In this document: positions 1 through 12,743 of the stretch, in pieces
Layout of the letters: each line of letters starts with the position of its first letter
How positions within the stretch are numbered: position 1 is the first letter of the stretch
NCBI RefSeq assembly: GCF_030253575.1
Contig: NC_080558.1
Location: 40,817,111-40,881,110 of the forward strand
Reading direction: 5' to 3'
Length of the DNA: 64,000 nt
Origin: Rhododendron vialii
Lineage: Eukaryota; Streptophyta; Magnoliopsida; Ericales; Ericaceae
Translations under genes and position numbers: made by a program
The notes under the pieces: model-generated
Databases searched by the model: none
The model's input: only the letters and a program-made list of their open reading frames with translations
What the model was told of the DNA's origin: nothing

Positions 1-920
1 TAGTCATTATGATGTGATTTGGCCTTTTTCTCAACATAATGCAGGAGGGCCTAATCAAAACTGTAAAAGAAATTTCAAAAGACACTGATTTTGGCGCTCC
101 AAAAATGTACGCATGCGTTCCACTTTGCTCTGGACCATCCAGTAACATCTAGTGCAACGTGGATCGCTTGCGTACAAAAGTAGAGCGCGAAAATCAATTT
201 CCATTTTAAACGAAAGTTTCACATGAATACTTTACAAAATGATTCCCTCATCGCAGATTGCACGGTAGTATAAACAATCCTTACCAGTGATGCAGACAAT
301 CTCTTTCCATGCGTGTATTAATATCCGGATTTACGGTTTTGTGTGGCAGAGTAAGATTCCAGTTCTTTGCTTTGGGGTGTGGTGGGTCGGATCCGGATCT
401 TCATAGAGGATCTCTATGTAAAGATCATGTGAGAGTTTTCATTCATATCATCTATCTCGATAATTAATGGTTCGGATGGATTTGTATTTTTGACAGGTAA
501 ATAGTTAATTTTTACTGGTCAAAAATACAAACACATCCAGATCATTGATTGCCGAAATGAACAGTCCGGATCCCATAAAAATCCTTACACGATCCTCGCA
601 GAAAAGAATTCTCGTAGAAAATTCAGATCCAAGTCGGTGCCAGTGGTGGTGGTGGTTCACGCTGGAGGGCGTGGCTGGGTGATGGGTCGCCAATCGTTCA
701 TCTTCCTCCTCCCTCTCTCTATGATGGTGGCTGGGTTTTATTTTTTTAGGGGGTGTGAGTTGTGGATGGTTATGATAAAAAGTTGTGTATGTAGGAGTAG
801 TATTATTGTCATCTGCAAATCTAGTCAATTTTTTTGATATTACTGGGACCTACTCTTACACATGGCATTGACACCTTCCCATTGCTCTTTGTCTAGGGCT
901 TCCATTGTGAGAAAAAGTTT
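1..920. mobile_element. Gene-free stretch with a foldback element (about 384-640)
   Basis: No gene is seen. From about 384 to 640 the sequence folds on itself. The inner arms are at about 475-496 and 518-538 (GGATTTGTATTTTTGAC and its complement), around a 20-bp loop. Weaker outer arms with GATCC and GATCTTC blocks surround them. This fits an old MITE; no target duplication was identified. Confidence 0.45.
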
Positions 921-1052
921 GGGAAAATAATGCTTCAGGACGTGTTTAGATAATTAATACCTGTTAAGAACATTTTCAGTATTAACAAATGTTTTTAGTT
1001 TGTCCTTGGCGGGTATTAATTATCTAAACACGTCATTGGCCGTCATTTTCCC
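921..1052. mobile_element. 132-bp foldback MITE, copy 1 of 3
   Basis: The ends are GGGAAAATAATG and, inverted, CGTCATTTTCCC. Inner arms GTGTTTAGATAATTAATACC pair with GGTATTAATTATCTAAACAC. It is flanked by AAAGTTT at 914-920 and 1053-1059. Copies 2 and 3 are at 29145 and 33817. Confidence 0.8.
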
Positions 1053-1177
1053 AAAGTTTCTTTGAATAAGCAGTGCGTTGTAGCCGATAAGCAGTGCGTT
1101 GTAGCTGATAATTTCTCTATGCTATTTTCCTGTAAATGCTGCTCACGTGTTATCGTCAATCCAAAACGCCAAGGAGT

Positions 1178-1229
1178 AAAGTACAAATACGAAGGACTGA
1201 TAATAAAAAAAAAAGTACAAATACGAAGG
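1178..1229 (+). mobile_element. Ultra-short poly(A) insertion with 18-bp target duplication
   Basis: AAAGTACAAATACGAAGG occurs at 1178-1195 and 1212-1229. Between the copies are only about 16 bp (ACTGATAAT plus an A run). This looks like target-primed reverse transcription that stopped almost at once. A 21-bp tandem repeat (ATAAGCAGTGCGTTGTAGC) lies just upstream at about 1066-1108. Confidence 0.6.
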
Positions 1230-2480
1230 GTAAATTGCACTGATGCCTCTTTAGGTTTTCCTTATCGACGAATACTCCCTCATATATGAGAAATAACAAT
1301 AAACCACATGTGATTTCAATGAGCACACTGATACCCCCAATCGATAGTTTTCCGTTCAAACACGTGATGAAATGAGCCGAAAGTGACTTATCTTTAAAGA
1401 TTCACACCTTTTGATAATAGAAAGGTAACAAAAAATTAACAAATTTCACTTAATTTGAATAAAATGACTTCTTCTTTTTTTAACCCATTTGAGGAGTCAC
1501 ATAATAACTATTTATTTTTTACTACTTAATAAAAAAAAATTCTGAAAAACAATTTATTACTGTTGGGTAACAAAATTAAGAATTGAGAGCTTTATTTATT
1601 TATCTCTTATCATTAAAAGGGTGACTTTGTCAATACAAGACACTTTAGGCTAACAGTTGTTGGTTGGGTGCCAATGAAAAACAAACATTGAAATCAAAGG
1701 AGATTTATAGTTTCTCATACATGACATGGTATCTGTCATTAGAACAAACCTTGAGCTGTCATTAAGATTTGGATTTTTTAAATATTCATCCTCAAACCTC
1801 ATCCCACGTAACTTATATAGGAGGGCACTATCGGTATTAAAAAAGAGAGAGGATGAAAACATCAGTGAAAAAAAAGTCAAGGATGAAAACTTACGAGAAG
1901 TAGCACATGAGAATGATTATTTAAGTCTCCCAAATTTTATCAGTTTGACTTTGAGAAACCAAATTCATTCACTTTAAAATATTATGGATTACATTCCTTC
2001 TAACTATTTTTAAACCCTTGTTTGAGTTAATTTAAAGACATAAGAAAAGTATCGATATAAAATGGGAAATCGAAAACCAGCTCTAGAATTGTAATATAGA
2101 GTGTAAGAAATAACCACATTGGACATCTGAACACCTCTTGATTCTTGTAGTTCCTATGGTACACTCATTACCCTGCAACGAAAACATTGAAAGAGAAAAA
2201 ATAATTAATTTTGCTTTTTTTGACAAAAATTAACTTGCTAGCATCGCAATTGGTTTGGTATAAAATCCCCAACAAACTTGAAAATTGAGTTTTTAATTTA
2301 AGACCTGACTTTTTAATTTGTCTTTCAAAAAATCAACCCCAAAATCAATGCCGGATTCAGCTTAAGACGATCATGATTAGAATACAGTAATTAATTTCAT
2401 TATAAGTACAGTGATTTGTATCTTGTACAGACTAGAGATGAAAATAGAATTCCACAAATGTAGGCTTTATTGCCGATCAG
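1230..2480. other. Gene-free AT-rich stretch
   Basis: I see no coding signature, RNA gene or clear transposon end here. Open frames are short and lack recognisable domains. Confidence 0.5.
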
Positions 2481-2524
2481 AAAAATGTAGGCCTCTCTCT
2501 CTCTCATACTCCTACTTTTTAATA

Positions 2525-2567
<43 letters not shown>

Positions 2568-2586
2568 CCGATCAGAAAAATGTAGG

Positions 2587-2620
<34 letters not shown>

Positions 2621-2662
2621 GTACTTTTTAATAGTTCTCTCTCTCTCTCTCTCTCTCTCTCA
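2481..2662. repeat. Compound CT microsatellite with repeated linker
   Basis: Three CT tracts are separated by linkers. The linker containing TACTTTTTAATAGTTCTC recurs, and a related linker with GATCAGAAAAATGTAGGCC also occurs twice. The next linker copy at 2661 was the landing site of two MITEs. Confidence 0.9.
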
Positions 2663-2673
2663 TACTTTTTAAT

Positions 2674-3001
2674 GGACCTGGGGGCTGCTGTCCCTTGTAC
2701 AGCAGTGTGCTGTCCCAGCCGATGGGCCCCGCCCCGATTTCGTTTTAACGATCGAAAATATTTATTTCGTAGAGCTCGTCGATCAGGCATTTAAAGATAT
2801 CCGATCAAACTGATTTTTTGCATACTTGTTCAACTAGGCACTTAAAGATATCCGATCAAACTGATTTTTTGCATACTTGTTCAACTTGACGAACTCTACA
2901 AAGTGAACATTTCCGATCGTTAGAACGAGACCGGGGCGGGACCCCATCGGCCGGGACAGCACGCTGTTGTCCCTTCAAGGGACAGCAGCCCCCTCCAGTC
3001 C
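2674..3001. mobile_element. Mutator-like MITE with 9-bp TSD
   Basis: The target duplication CTTTTTAAT is at 2665-2673 and 3002-3010. The ends are GGACCTGGGGGCTGCTGTCCC and, inverted, GGACTGGAGGGGGCTGCTGTCCC. Internal arms around GAGCTCGTCGA and the motif GATATCCGATCAAACTGATTTT are duplicated. A relative lies at 20099-20472. Confidence 0.88.
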
Positions 3002-3012
3002 CTTTTTAATAG

Positions 3013-3399
3013 GGAGAATGATACCCCCACCGCTCCTCCTCCACCGAACAGCCCACCGCATGCACGCCGGGCCCACTCCGGCCACCGGACGGCCGATCCG
3101 ATCCGTCCAAAAATTCTAAAAAAAAAAACCAAGTGGGTTTGGGCCAAAATTAACGGCATCCGACATGTGTAAGTGCACGATCCGAAATTCCAAAAATCAA
3201 AGATCTGAGCCATTAAAAGATGGAAGATTGGTTCGAGCACTTACGCATGTCGGATGCCATTGATTTCCGCAAGGATCCACTCGGTTTTTTTTTTAGAATT
3301 TTTGGACGGATCGGATCGGCCGTCCGGTGGCCGGAATGGGCCCGGCGGGCGTGCGGTGGGCTGTTCGGTGGAGGAGGTTCGGTGGGGGTATCATTCTCC
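3013..3399. mobile_element. Second Mutator-like MITE, adjacent insertion, 9-bp TSD
   Basis: The target duplication TTTTAATAG is at 3004-3012 and 3400-3408. The ends are GGAGAATGATACCCCCACCG and its inverted copy. GC-rich arms (CGGCCACCGGACGGCCGATC) lead into a hairpin with GGCATCCGACATGTGTAAGTG. Relatives of the GC-rich arm are at about 30640-30985 and 37055-37275. Confidence 0.88.
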
Positions 3400-3408
3400 T
3401 TTTAATAG

Positions 3409-4999
3409 TTCTACGAAACTTGTACATTGGTCCTTATAAAATCTAGCGGAAAGCAGCAGCTTTACAAAACAATTTCAAGTATATATATATAATCATGTGT
3501 ATTTTTGGCCAGCTTACGCACACCTCAAATGCTAATTCTCCGAAATCATGACAAAGTTCGTTTTGAGATTTTAAATTTGAAATTATCTCTCTACGCACGA
3601 TTTTTCAATAATTTTTTTATCAATTATTATTCTCGTTTCTCTATTTAACTATCTCCACTCATTGTCAAAAATTCCAAAACCAACATGGTTTGAATGACTG
3701 GGCAAATGTGCCCTCATAAATCTACACTCGATGCTTCAATATATCTCACCTGTAATTCGGTTTAAGTCCCATTTCAGCTATGAATTTGCTACAAGGATGC
3801 TTGTTGAGAATAATTAAGAATGTCTAATCAGTGTCATATTGTAGGAATCGGACAGCCACGAGATCTAACGAGAAACTCTACTTTGATGATCCCAATTATT
3901 TGGGTTTGTTCGTTTGGGGTACTCAAAACTCTGTGCATGGTACTTAATAAATTTTCTTTATCTATATTTTTCAATTCATTACGTTTTAAAACTTCCCTCA
4001 AAACCCAACAAATCGAAGATTTATCTTTTTAGGGCCCTCTTCTCGGTCATCCATGAAAACATTTAGGCAGTATGATAATTATGCTATAGAAATAGGTTGG
4101 CCATGGGTGTAACATGAGACTTCACGACTTGAGCAATATATCTTGCAGGCCCCAACCTTTTGTAGATCATCGAGGAAAAAAAATCAGATTCATCAGATTA
4201 TTGTAATTACATCAACCCATATATGACACTTGTTTAATAAAATGGACAACAAAAAGGATGACTTTTTTTTTTTAAAATCATGATGAGCTCACACAATCGA
4301 TTACTTTAATCCTCTATTCAAATTTAAAAGATGGTGTTTGCAAAATAAACTCATCAATGTAGGGTTGTGTGAGCCCCTAACATGCTAACGTTATTGTGGG
4401 CCCCTATAATGCTAACGCTATTGCTATGATAATTTTTCCTCCTTTTTTTTTTGTAGAATCTTGTTGTCCCACGAAATCCACCAGATTGGCGAAAAATGAG
4501 AATATTGGAGTATTTAATTTCCGCATGAACTTTTGACAAAATTGAATTTGGGGGTACTTCTAATTAAGCTGAATGGTTCGGCTCCCACCACAATCAGAAC
4601 TCTTGGTGAATGGTTAAGCTGAATGGTTAAGCTGAATCTTGTTGTAAAGTGGCTTATTTTTTTTGTCATTATTCAATTTTTTTCGCATTTGTTAGTTTTG
4701 CATCGATTTTTTGTAGATTATTATGTTATGACGATGACAAGAGAAATTTAAAAAGTAAAAAATTAACAACGAAACCCAATTTTTTTTGAATAAAAACGAA
4801 AAAATGGCTGATCGGCTTATTCTTTTTCTTTAATAAAAAAAAAAAGTTTCGATCATAATTTTTTCCTTTTTAAATTCCTCTCGTCATGGTGAAGCAATAA
4901 TCCCAAAAAAAAATTGATAAAAAACTAACAAATGTGAAAAAAATTGAATAAAAACAAAAAAATATTCCAAATGAATTATTTAGCCAAAATAGGCCCTTA
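3409..4999. other. Gene-free stretch with decayed repeats
   Basis: Around 3505-3525 there is a short block (GGCCAGCTTACGCACACCTC) like the SINE-type repeat also seen at 41911, 54271 and 57700. Around 4660-4980 are fragments of a repeat with CGCATTTGTTAGTTTTGCAT, also present near 20680, 27430 and 35935. No gene was seen. Confidence 0.5.
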
Positions 5000-5444
5000 G
5001 AGCATCCATAATGGTAATAATCAAAATTAATAACCAAAATGTGTCACGTCATTTGATTATCCATTTAGTCCATAATCAAACTTAATAACATCTACCTCCA
5101 CATTGGTTATTTTTGCATATCTAACAAAAAAAACTCCCACAATACACAATGCACATTTGTCCAATCGCAAATGAGTTCCAATCACGCACCCGATCACACT
5201 AAATTTTCGTCTCGATGAGACAATTCTAATGCGGGGTGTTTTTGAATAATTGAGTTTTGAGTTTTGAGTTTGGTTATTGAGTTTTTGTTATTGGTAAAAG
5301 TTGTTAAGTTTGGTTATGAAATTGGTAAAATTTGATTATTTGTTAAAAGACTTGTAACTTTACTTATTACAATGTGAAGTATTTTTTAGTATTGTTATTA
5401 AATTTACTTATCCACATCTATTTGCTTATTACAACGGGATACTC
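5000..5444. mobile_element. PIF/Harbinger-type MITE, TTA TSD
   Basis: The left end is GAGCATCCATAATGG and the right end inverted is GAGTATCCCGTTGTAATAAG, flanked by TTA at 4997-4999 and 5445-5447. It belongs with the larger elements at 14018, 26431, 35499 and 61452. Confidence 0.7.
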
Positions 5445-8137
5445 TTAGTACCACATAATTAACCTTTTGGGGTCAATAAGAATTTTTAGGAGCCAAAATG
5501 GCCTTACGATAACCATAAATGACGTACCAACCACCCAGTGCATGGCCAGTTACAAGGACACAATAGCAATTACAGTAGTACAATTTATGGAAGAAAAATA
5601 AATGATTCGACAAAATATTGATTTCTGGAGTAGGTAAGTATTAAGAGGCTAGGGGATGCATGTACCAGCATTGAAAATCTTAGCAATTCCAACTCAGAGA
5701 ATTGATGTCGAAAAACCTAAGGGCATGGAATTTACGAGTATGCTCACTCCTAGGTTCGAGGACGTTCGAGCTTCCTGACTGCTATCAACTCTTATGGCTA
5801 GGACTGTACACGAATCTAATCAAGCTGAATATTAGAACGTTCAGATTGGTTCGTTAAGTTTTTTTTAGCCGAATAGGGGTGAATGAGTATTTTTTTGGTA
5901 TAAAAATTTTACTTACCTTAAGCGTGTACTTCAAATTGGCTAGTTTAGCAAAAAGTTTACCAGGAGGAGACCTAATGGAGAGTGTGGACCCGCTCCAGGG
6001 CCGAAGTGAAGGGTGCAAGGACTTTAGGCCCAAAAATTTGGGCTAAATCACAAATTTCTTAGCATGAGCCTATCAGATCAGCCAGCATCTAATGGGCCCA
6101 GAGTTTGATATCTGGATTTCTACTAAAAACCCAACAGTTCAAGTAGAAACATACAACGGTTCGGGTTGGTGCTCTGCACAGTACCGTACTGCTCACCTCC
6201 GAGATGTCGGATCATGCATCCGACGGTTCGAAGGTGCGCAGCACGGTGCTACGCACACCTTTGCATAGCACCATCCCCATTCGACTACAACACACACAAC
6301 AAACATCTCATGCCAAAGGCACCATACTACCCATTTTACAACACTTCCCAAGACAATACCCTTGGGAAAGAGATTTGAATAATCTTTCTGAATAGTTTTT
6401 ATACAAATTCATTTCTATTTTTCGTGCGTGTAAACACAGAGAGGCCACGACTTCACCATTCGCTTTAGGTCCTAGAAATATAAGGCTGGCCCGGGGGTGA
6501 GTGTTTTAGTAACAAAAGGACGCTACGAGAATAGTGAGTTTACATGACACGACAACTGTTGTCACCAAGAAAACTCGCGTGTAAAACTTCTAATGGGAAA
6601 AAAAAAAGAAGTTGCTGTAATATTGTTGTTGTCACTAAAGTTATATGGCTAAAAACATTTATTGACGATTTAATTGCGGTGTGACTAATGAATTTATCTT
6701 CAGTAATGATCATATGCCTGCACCTCCTCATGACCGAGGTGCCCGCAAGGTTATCTCCTTGTCGTGGTTGCTGGCGTTGTATAACTCTTTAATTAAACAC
6801 GACCTCCTTTCCTTGCTCTGAGCTTTCCTGTGATTCAAGGTGCGCAGCACAGGCGGCACCAAGGGTGTGCAAGGTGCGCAGCACAGGCTGTGAACTTTCC
6901 GGAGCCCTTGCACGCCCTTGGTGCCGCCTGTCTGCGCCAGAGAAACGCCTTGGGCCGTGCAACTCCTCCTCCTACGCCTATTTCATGTGCCCCGTTATTC
7001 ACTTAATTTGTTGATTCCTTGAACCTTTGGACCCGTATTTGACCGCATCTCCTCATGTCACAATACTCCCTTCCAGCTTGTACATTTGACCAACCCTTAT
7101 CCCGGCCCAGCAAATTAACCCTGGATCGTCTCCCATGGACACATTCAAAAAACACTCCCCCCCGTTCGCTGAGAATTTACAGCCCTTAATTTGAATCTAG
7201 CATCCTGAGAGAAATAACATTCGATCTTCTTCAATCCTGGAGCATGTCAAACATCTTTCAGCATCACGTACGCTCCTTCCGTTTGACAGACGGAACTGGA
7301 CTGTCCCTTTGCCGAATAGGAGTATCTTGCTAGCTGAGTTGTTGGCCATCATGACAATCTCACCATTGCATGCCTTGGAGGGCCGGATCTGAGATTTCGG
7401 AGGCCTAAGCTGATCTTAAAAAATGAGGCCATTAATATCTTATCACTTAACGTTCTAACTTTATTCTCGTTTTTTGTTTTATCCTCCGTTCCATTTTTAC
7501 TGGGCCAACACATATATACTACGTACTAAAATCAAGTGGAGGCCCCAATTTTTGGGGGGCTTAAGGCTTGCACCTCATGGGCCTTATCCCAGAGCCGGCC
7601 ATGATGCCTTGTACTCAACTAAGCTATTTCTAACGGTGCACATGTGGACTGAACATCTTGAATCTAACACCTAGTCCGATCTCCTGATGCTTGTGCTTGT
7701 TGTAAATTGACCAGAAACACAAGGTCCTGATCCTCGAAATCTAAAACACTGGCTGCTTCCTTTCTCTAGTTGCTTTGTACTTTAGGCAATTTCATGGGAT
7801 ATGCCCTTCATGGTCGCAGTAAAAGCAGATCATACTCGCTGGCTTTTCCTGAGTTCTTCCCCTCCTGTCAACTACTAAGGCCTGCGTGTAATTAGCCTCC
7901 GGGAATTTTGACCGGAGCTACATTGAGTTGGATATATGTGTTTAGTGGTGAGCAGATACGCGATCGCTTATGTATATCTGGATTGGATTGTATGATCCCG
8001 GTAAACAAAATCTGGGTAAATAAGAGTACATATTATGGAGTAAAAAGTGCTAGATTAAGTGAAAAGTAACCCTGCAACTTGTGGTAAGTAACCTCACAGT
8101 CCATTGCTAATTTGACTCACAATTTGGGATACATATA
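5445..8137. other. Gene-free stretch with GC-richer inverted repeats
   Basis: No gene is recognised. At about 6838-6948, GGTGCGCAGCACAGGCGGCA and its inverted copy form a hairpin; a related block is at 6160-6270. At about 7388-7570, AGGCC-rich arms (GGAGGCCTAAGC and AGGCCCCAATTTTTGG) look like an old element. Confidence 0.5.
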
Positions 8138-8580
8138 GAGTTTAAATTCTGTCCGGCTCATCCGGACAGAGGCGGTTTCCACCAGCACCCCCGTGGGCTT
8201 TCTTTGCGCATTTTTTTGAGTAATCCAAACCGTGTATCTTGTAAGGCCTATAAAATAATATATCCATGCAAAAAAATCAACTTATCCGGACATTGACAGG
8301 TATGTCAAAAGTTGAGTTCTAGATGAAAAAATGGACAGTCGATCTGGATCTGTCAACTGTTTTTTAATTTAAACTGTCCACAATCGTTCATTTTTTCTTC
8401 TAGAAACTCAACTTTTGACATACCTATTGATGTCTGGACAAGCTGATTTTTTGCGTAAATACATTATTTTATAGGCTCTACAAGATGCACGGTTTGAATT
8501 ACTCAAAAAAAAATGCGCTAAGGGGGCCCACGGGTGGCGGAAAACACCATTTTCCGGTTATCCGGCCAAAATTTACACTC
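8138..8580. mobile_element. Long-TIR MITE
   Basis: The ends are GAGTTTAAATTCTGTCCGG and, inverted, GAGTGTAAATTTTGGCCGG. Long inner arms (TGACATACCTATTGATGTC-like) bring most of the 440 bp into one foldback. No convincing target duplication was seen. Confidence 0.65.
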
Positions 8581-8659
8581 ATTTCCTAAAACTTTTTGTT
8601 CATAGATGATAGACCTGCCTAACCCAATTACTTTATGTTAATTCATTAAACAATAAGTC

Positions 8660-8968
8660 TAACTGCATAGACAAAATGCACATATTTTGTGCATAGATTA
8701 TGGTGTGGAGCTCATTACAGATTTCACACAATGATCTAAGTCTTAAAATATTTTTTCTAGGGTTCACGCGAAAAACCAGCTCAATCGGATGCCTAAAGGT
8801 GCTCCATCCAATTATCTAATTTTATGTCGGATTGAGCTGATTTTGCATGAAAATCCTCAAAAAAATATTTATATTCAATGAATGGCTCGAATCATTCGTG
8901 TGGAATCCGTAGTGGGCCCCACACCATGATATGTGCACAAAATCTGTGCACTTTATCTGTGCAGTTAG
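8660..8968. mobile_element. Foldback MITE with about 49-bp inverted ends
   Basis: Left AACTGCATAGACAAAATGC pairs with right inverted AACTGCACAGATAAAGTGC, continuing through TTTTGTGCA and ATGGTGTGG. The internal arms contain AGCTCAATCGGATGCC, the stem shared by several MITEs in this window. Confidence 0.75.
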
Positions 8969-9034
8969 CACGTCTGTTCATTAAAATGATCATTAATTCA
9001 TGAGTGACAAATACATGCCTGCGACATTGTATTA

Positions 9035-9274
9035 CTCTCTCTGCCCCAATTTAATAGTTTAGTTTGAGAGTTCGTGACACTTTTTAATTGATTATATCTT
9101 ATAATTTATAATATTTTATGTAATTTTTAAAATAGTATAATATAAAATTAATCGAGATCTATCAAATAAGATTCATATTAAATGTAAAATTCATTACCAA
9201 TTTAAAAATATTATTATATAATTTCTTATCCAGTTAATATAGAATAAGGGACTATTAAATTAGGACGGAAGGAA
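9035..9274. mobile_element. Stowaway-type MITE
   Basis: Left CTCTCTCTGCCCCAATTTAATAG and right inverted TTCCTTCCGTCCTAATTTAATAG are flanked by TA dinucleotides. This is the classic CTCCCTCCGTCCC Stowaway/mariner terminus. Confidence 0.75.
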
Positions 9275-9861
9275 TATTTTCTTTTAATATGAATATCGTG
9301 ATTTGTGCTTCAAGTACGGTAATAAAAATCTATTTGAGTAATTCACAAGATACTGTGGCGATCCTTTTATATCAATAGTTTATGGAAAGCCAAGCAACAC
9401 AGGCTGTTACACAGCCAATCAAATCTATAAATTAGCATTTTGTTTTGATTTGCTTTGCTTTTACTTAACTTTAACAACCAGAAAAGTGACAGGGATTCAC
9501 ATTATCTTTTTATTTTTTTGTCAAACGGAAATTTATCTATTTATTTATTTATTAGGAGTACTTTCGCTTATCATGTGGCACACTTCAAAATACAATTTTT
9601 AAAAAATTTAATTTGGGTCTTAACTTGGGTGGTGAAACTAAACCATTATTCCCGCGAAAATTAAACTATTTGGGTTGTCACTAAAATCTATATATCTTAA
9701 GTTCGATCCCCAATTTAGTGGAATGAAGATGTTAATTATATTTGTGTTGAGATTCCGAACTTTTTCACATAAAATGCAATGGGATAACGACACCAATGAA
9801 AGAAGACATCTAGAGAAGACAAAGTCTCGGGGTATGAGCATATATAGCCATAACTTATTTA

Positions 9862-9980
9862 CTCCATCCGTCCCATTTTTTTGGTCCATTATTTCTTTTG
9901 TCACTCTTGTATCTATTGCGTATATCTTTAAATCTAGTAACATTTTTCATGATTTTGATAACAAAATGAGACAGGGGGAA
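9862..9980. mobile_element. Short Stowaway-type MITE
   Basis: CTCCATCCGTCCCATTTT at the left and inverted TTCCCCCTGTCTCATTTT at the right are flanked by TA. The length is 119 bp. Confidence 0.65.
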
Positions 9981-10520
9981 TATAGCGCTCTTCTCTGTAA
10001 TATTGTAGGAACGGTTCTTTTTATCATATAGTGTTCTTCTTAATAAGTTTATAATGTCAAAAGTTAATATTGTAGGAACAGTTTTTTTTTATCAATGTTA
10101 ATTAATTGATAGAGTAGTTAGATTAATAAGAATTGAAATGTTGACCTCATTTCTCCTAAAACCTAAAGGGGCCGATTGGATGCAGGAAATGAGAGGGGAT
10201 GAAGTAATAAGAGGGGATGAGAGCTTGATGCGATGTTTTTGGCATGATTTGGAAAACAAAAGCACAGGAGTATTAAAATCATCCAAAGTCACTGTTGGGA
10301 CTAAATAGGGACTAAATAATACCCTCGCAGGGATATTATTCATGGACAGGTTGTGAGGTGTCCATATTTTACACCCCAGGTGTCCATATTTTATACCCCG
10401 GCTTATACCCCCTCCTCATCCCTTTCTCCTCTATCATTTCTACAAAATAATCTTATTCTCCCTTTTTATCCCTTATTCAAATCAAGTACTATTTTATCCC
10501 TAACGTACTATAGGTATCGA

Positions 10521-10837
10521 CGGGGTGATGATGGCCACGCGGGACCCACTACTGATCCCGCACGGAAAATCGATCCGAGCCGTGCAATAATTTTAAAACA
10601 AAAAACGGAGTGGGCATAACGAAAAACCAGCTCAATCCGATATGTGTAAGTGCTCTATCCAATCTTTCCATTTTTGAAAAATCGGCAAAAATGGGAAGAT
10701 TGGATCTAGCACCTACACATATCGGATTGAGCTGATTCTCCACGACATCCACTTGATTTTTTTTTTTTAATTTATTGAACAGCTAGGATTTTTCGTGCAG
10801 AACCTGTAGTGGACCCCGCGTGACAGTCAGTACCCCG
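10521..10837. mobile_element. Mutator-like MITE with imperfect 10-bp TSD
   Basis: The ends are CGGGGTGATG and, inverted, CGGGGTACTG. The flanks TAGGTATCGA (10511-10520) and TTGGTATGGA (10838-10847) match at 8 of 10 positions. The internal stem AGCTCAATCCGATATGTGTA is present in both arms. Confidence 0.75.
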
Positions 10838-10988
10838 TTGGTATGGAGACCGTTGGTTCCTTTAGCTTTTCTATTTTGTCCCCTCTTTTCAATATCTCAT
10901 CCAAACCAATTACTGCTCCACCCTCAATATGAGCTCACCCTCTATAACTATCTTATCCCCCATAAATAATACCCCCAAAACTCACAGA

Positions 10989-11367
10989 AAGTCTACACAC
11001 ACAGACAATCTGTGCACAAATTGTGCACATATTTTAATGTGAGGCCCACCACGGATCCCACACAAATTATCCAAATCGTTCATTAAATGTAAAATATTTT
11101 TTTAAGGGTTCTCGCAAAAAATCAGCTCAATTCGATGTCTATAAATGCTCGATTCAATTGTCGAACTTTTCATTCAGATTTAAGAATAATGAAAAGTGAG
11201 GCGATTGGATCGAGCATCTATAGGTATCGAATTGAGCTAATTTTTGGTGGGAACTCTCAAAAACTTGTTTTACATTTAATGAACGACTCAGATTATTTGT
11301 GTAGGATCCGTGGTGGGCTCCACAACGAAATTTATGCATAGACTGCTGTATGTACGTGTAGCAGGGC
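10989..11367. mobile_element. Foldback MITE
   Basis: Arms: CTACAC...CTGTGCACAAATT at the left and an inverted relative ending GTGTAG at the right. The inner arms contain AGCTCAATTCGATGTCTATA and its complement. The whole unit is close to a single hairpin. Confidence 0.65.
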
Positions 11368-12660
11368 TCCAAAATTCATCCCGCATCCAATTGAGTCCAA
11401 AGTGTGCCGATCCGATGCCGTGGGCATTGAGCCTCTTGCTCGTGTTTCATTGCTTCCATTTATTTTAGCGACTCGAGGGAAGCAAGTAGGAGTATAATGG
11501 AGTATAAGATCTTCACACATGATCTTGTAGTATTACGAGTATTTTTAAAGCTTTGAAGTTACTGACTCAGCATTCATGTACTACTAGTAGTAATATAATT
11601 AAATTTAATAGGCACGCTTACTGCATTGACTTACACCTTTGTCCCTGTGAGGACAAGTGTAAAAAATTTATTTACCCAAAAAAAGAAGAAAAACACTAGC
11701 TAAAAGAGTATTTACCTAGCTAAACGCTAGTATCAAATAAATTCAAAATATAGATACTCCAACAGACTCAAGCTACATAAACTAATTGGTGCTACAGAAA
11801 CTAGCCAATTTTAACTAGTTTTTTTTTTTGAGAGAAATTGATTTTAGCACTTCAGTTTTAGCTACTGGCACTCCACTTTGTGGGTTGATTATGCGAGATT
11901 GCAGAACAAAAAAAGTGGAGTGTCTCCAACTAAAACTAGAGTGCCAAAATCACATCCCTTTTTTGAGACCTAGTTATTGTATTCACCCATACCTTTTGCA
12001 TCTCTTCAAAACTCAACCAAACAACAAATAAAAAGGTAAAGAGAACAAATGAAAGAAAAGCCTACATATTCTGATAAATGATCGGTAAAATAGATAGTAT
12101 TAATATCTCGAAATTAATATTTTTTAAAAAAAAGTGACTGGTAAAATAGATAGCATTAAAAAAAAAAGAAGTGACTGGCCACCATGTAGAAAAAGCTACA
12201 AATTGAAACTTAAAATATTCTCAATTTTTTTGGGTTAAAAATAAGTTAGAAAAAGCTAAATAAGTGATTATTCATAATTTATAGTATCAGATACTATTCA
12301 TCAAATTTTTTTTTTAAAAAGCATATAAGATAAATAGGTTGGATTATAAGTGCAGACAAGCAAACGGGGTCAAAATATGGAAATGGGAGATGCTATTATA
12401 ATAACTGGGTAAGTAATTAGTACTTCTTTTCATTTTATATGTTACTCCGTACAAGTTTTCCAAAACCAAGATACATAATATACTATATTGGTTAATTTGA
12501 TTCAGATCTTCGAAAAAGGTTCGAATCACGTGGTTAATTCAATATTCCAATCCATTTGATTGAGTACAAGCTGTACCCAAATTTGTTTAATTTGGACAAA
12601 AAATAAAACCTTAGGTCTCCTAATGGAAATTTCATTAGTACTATTGGTTCTCTCACAAGC
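11368..12660. other. Gene-free AT-rich upstream flank of the tetraspanin-like gene
   Basis: No gene is seen. Near 12085-12180 a unit containing GGTAAAATAGATAG and GTGACTGG is repeated around A runs. The last 100 bp carry the tetraspanin leader region. Confidence 0.5.
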
Positions 12661-12689
12661 TTCTTCTTCTTCTTCTTCTTCTTCTTCTT

Positions 12690-12739
<50 letters not shown>
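12661..12739 (+). repeat. TTC/CT microsatellite in the tetraspanin-like leader
   Basis: About ten TTC units run into about twenty CT units. The tract ends four bases before the ATG at 12744. Confidence 0.9.
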
Positions 12740-12742
<3 letters not shown>

Positions 12743-12743
12743 C

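Noticed and set aside
2411..2794. 127-codon frame
   Set aside because: It is mostly Leu-Ser from CT microsatellites and runs into a MITE end.
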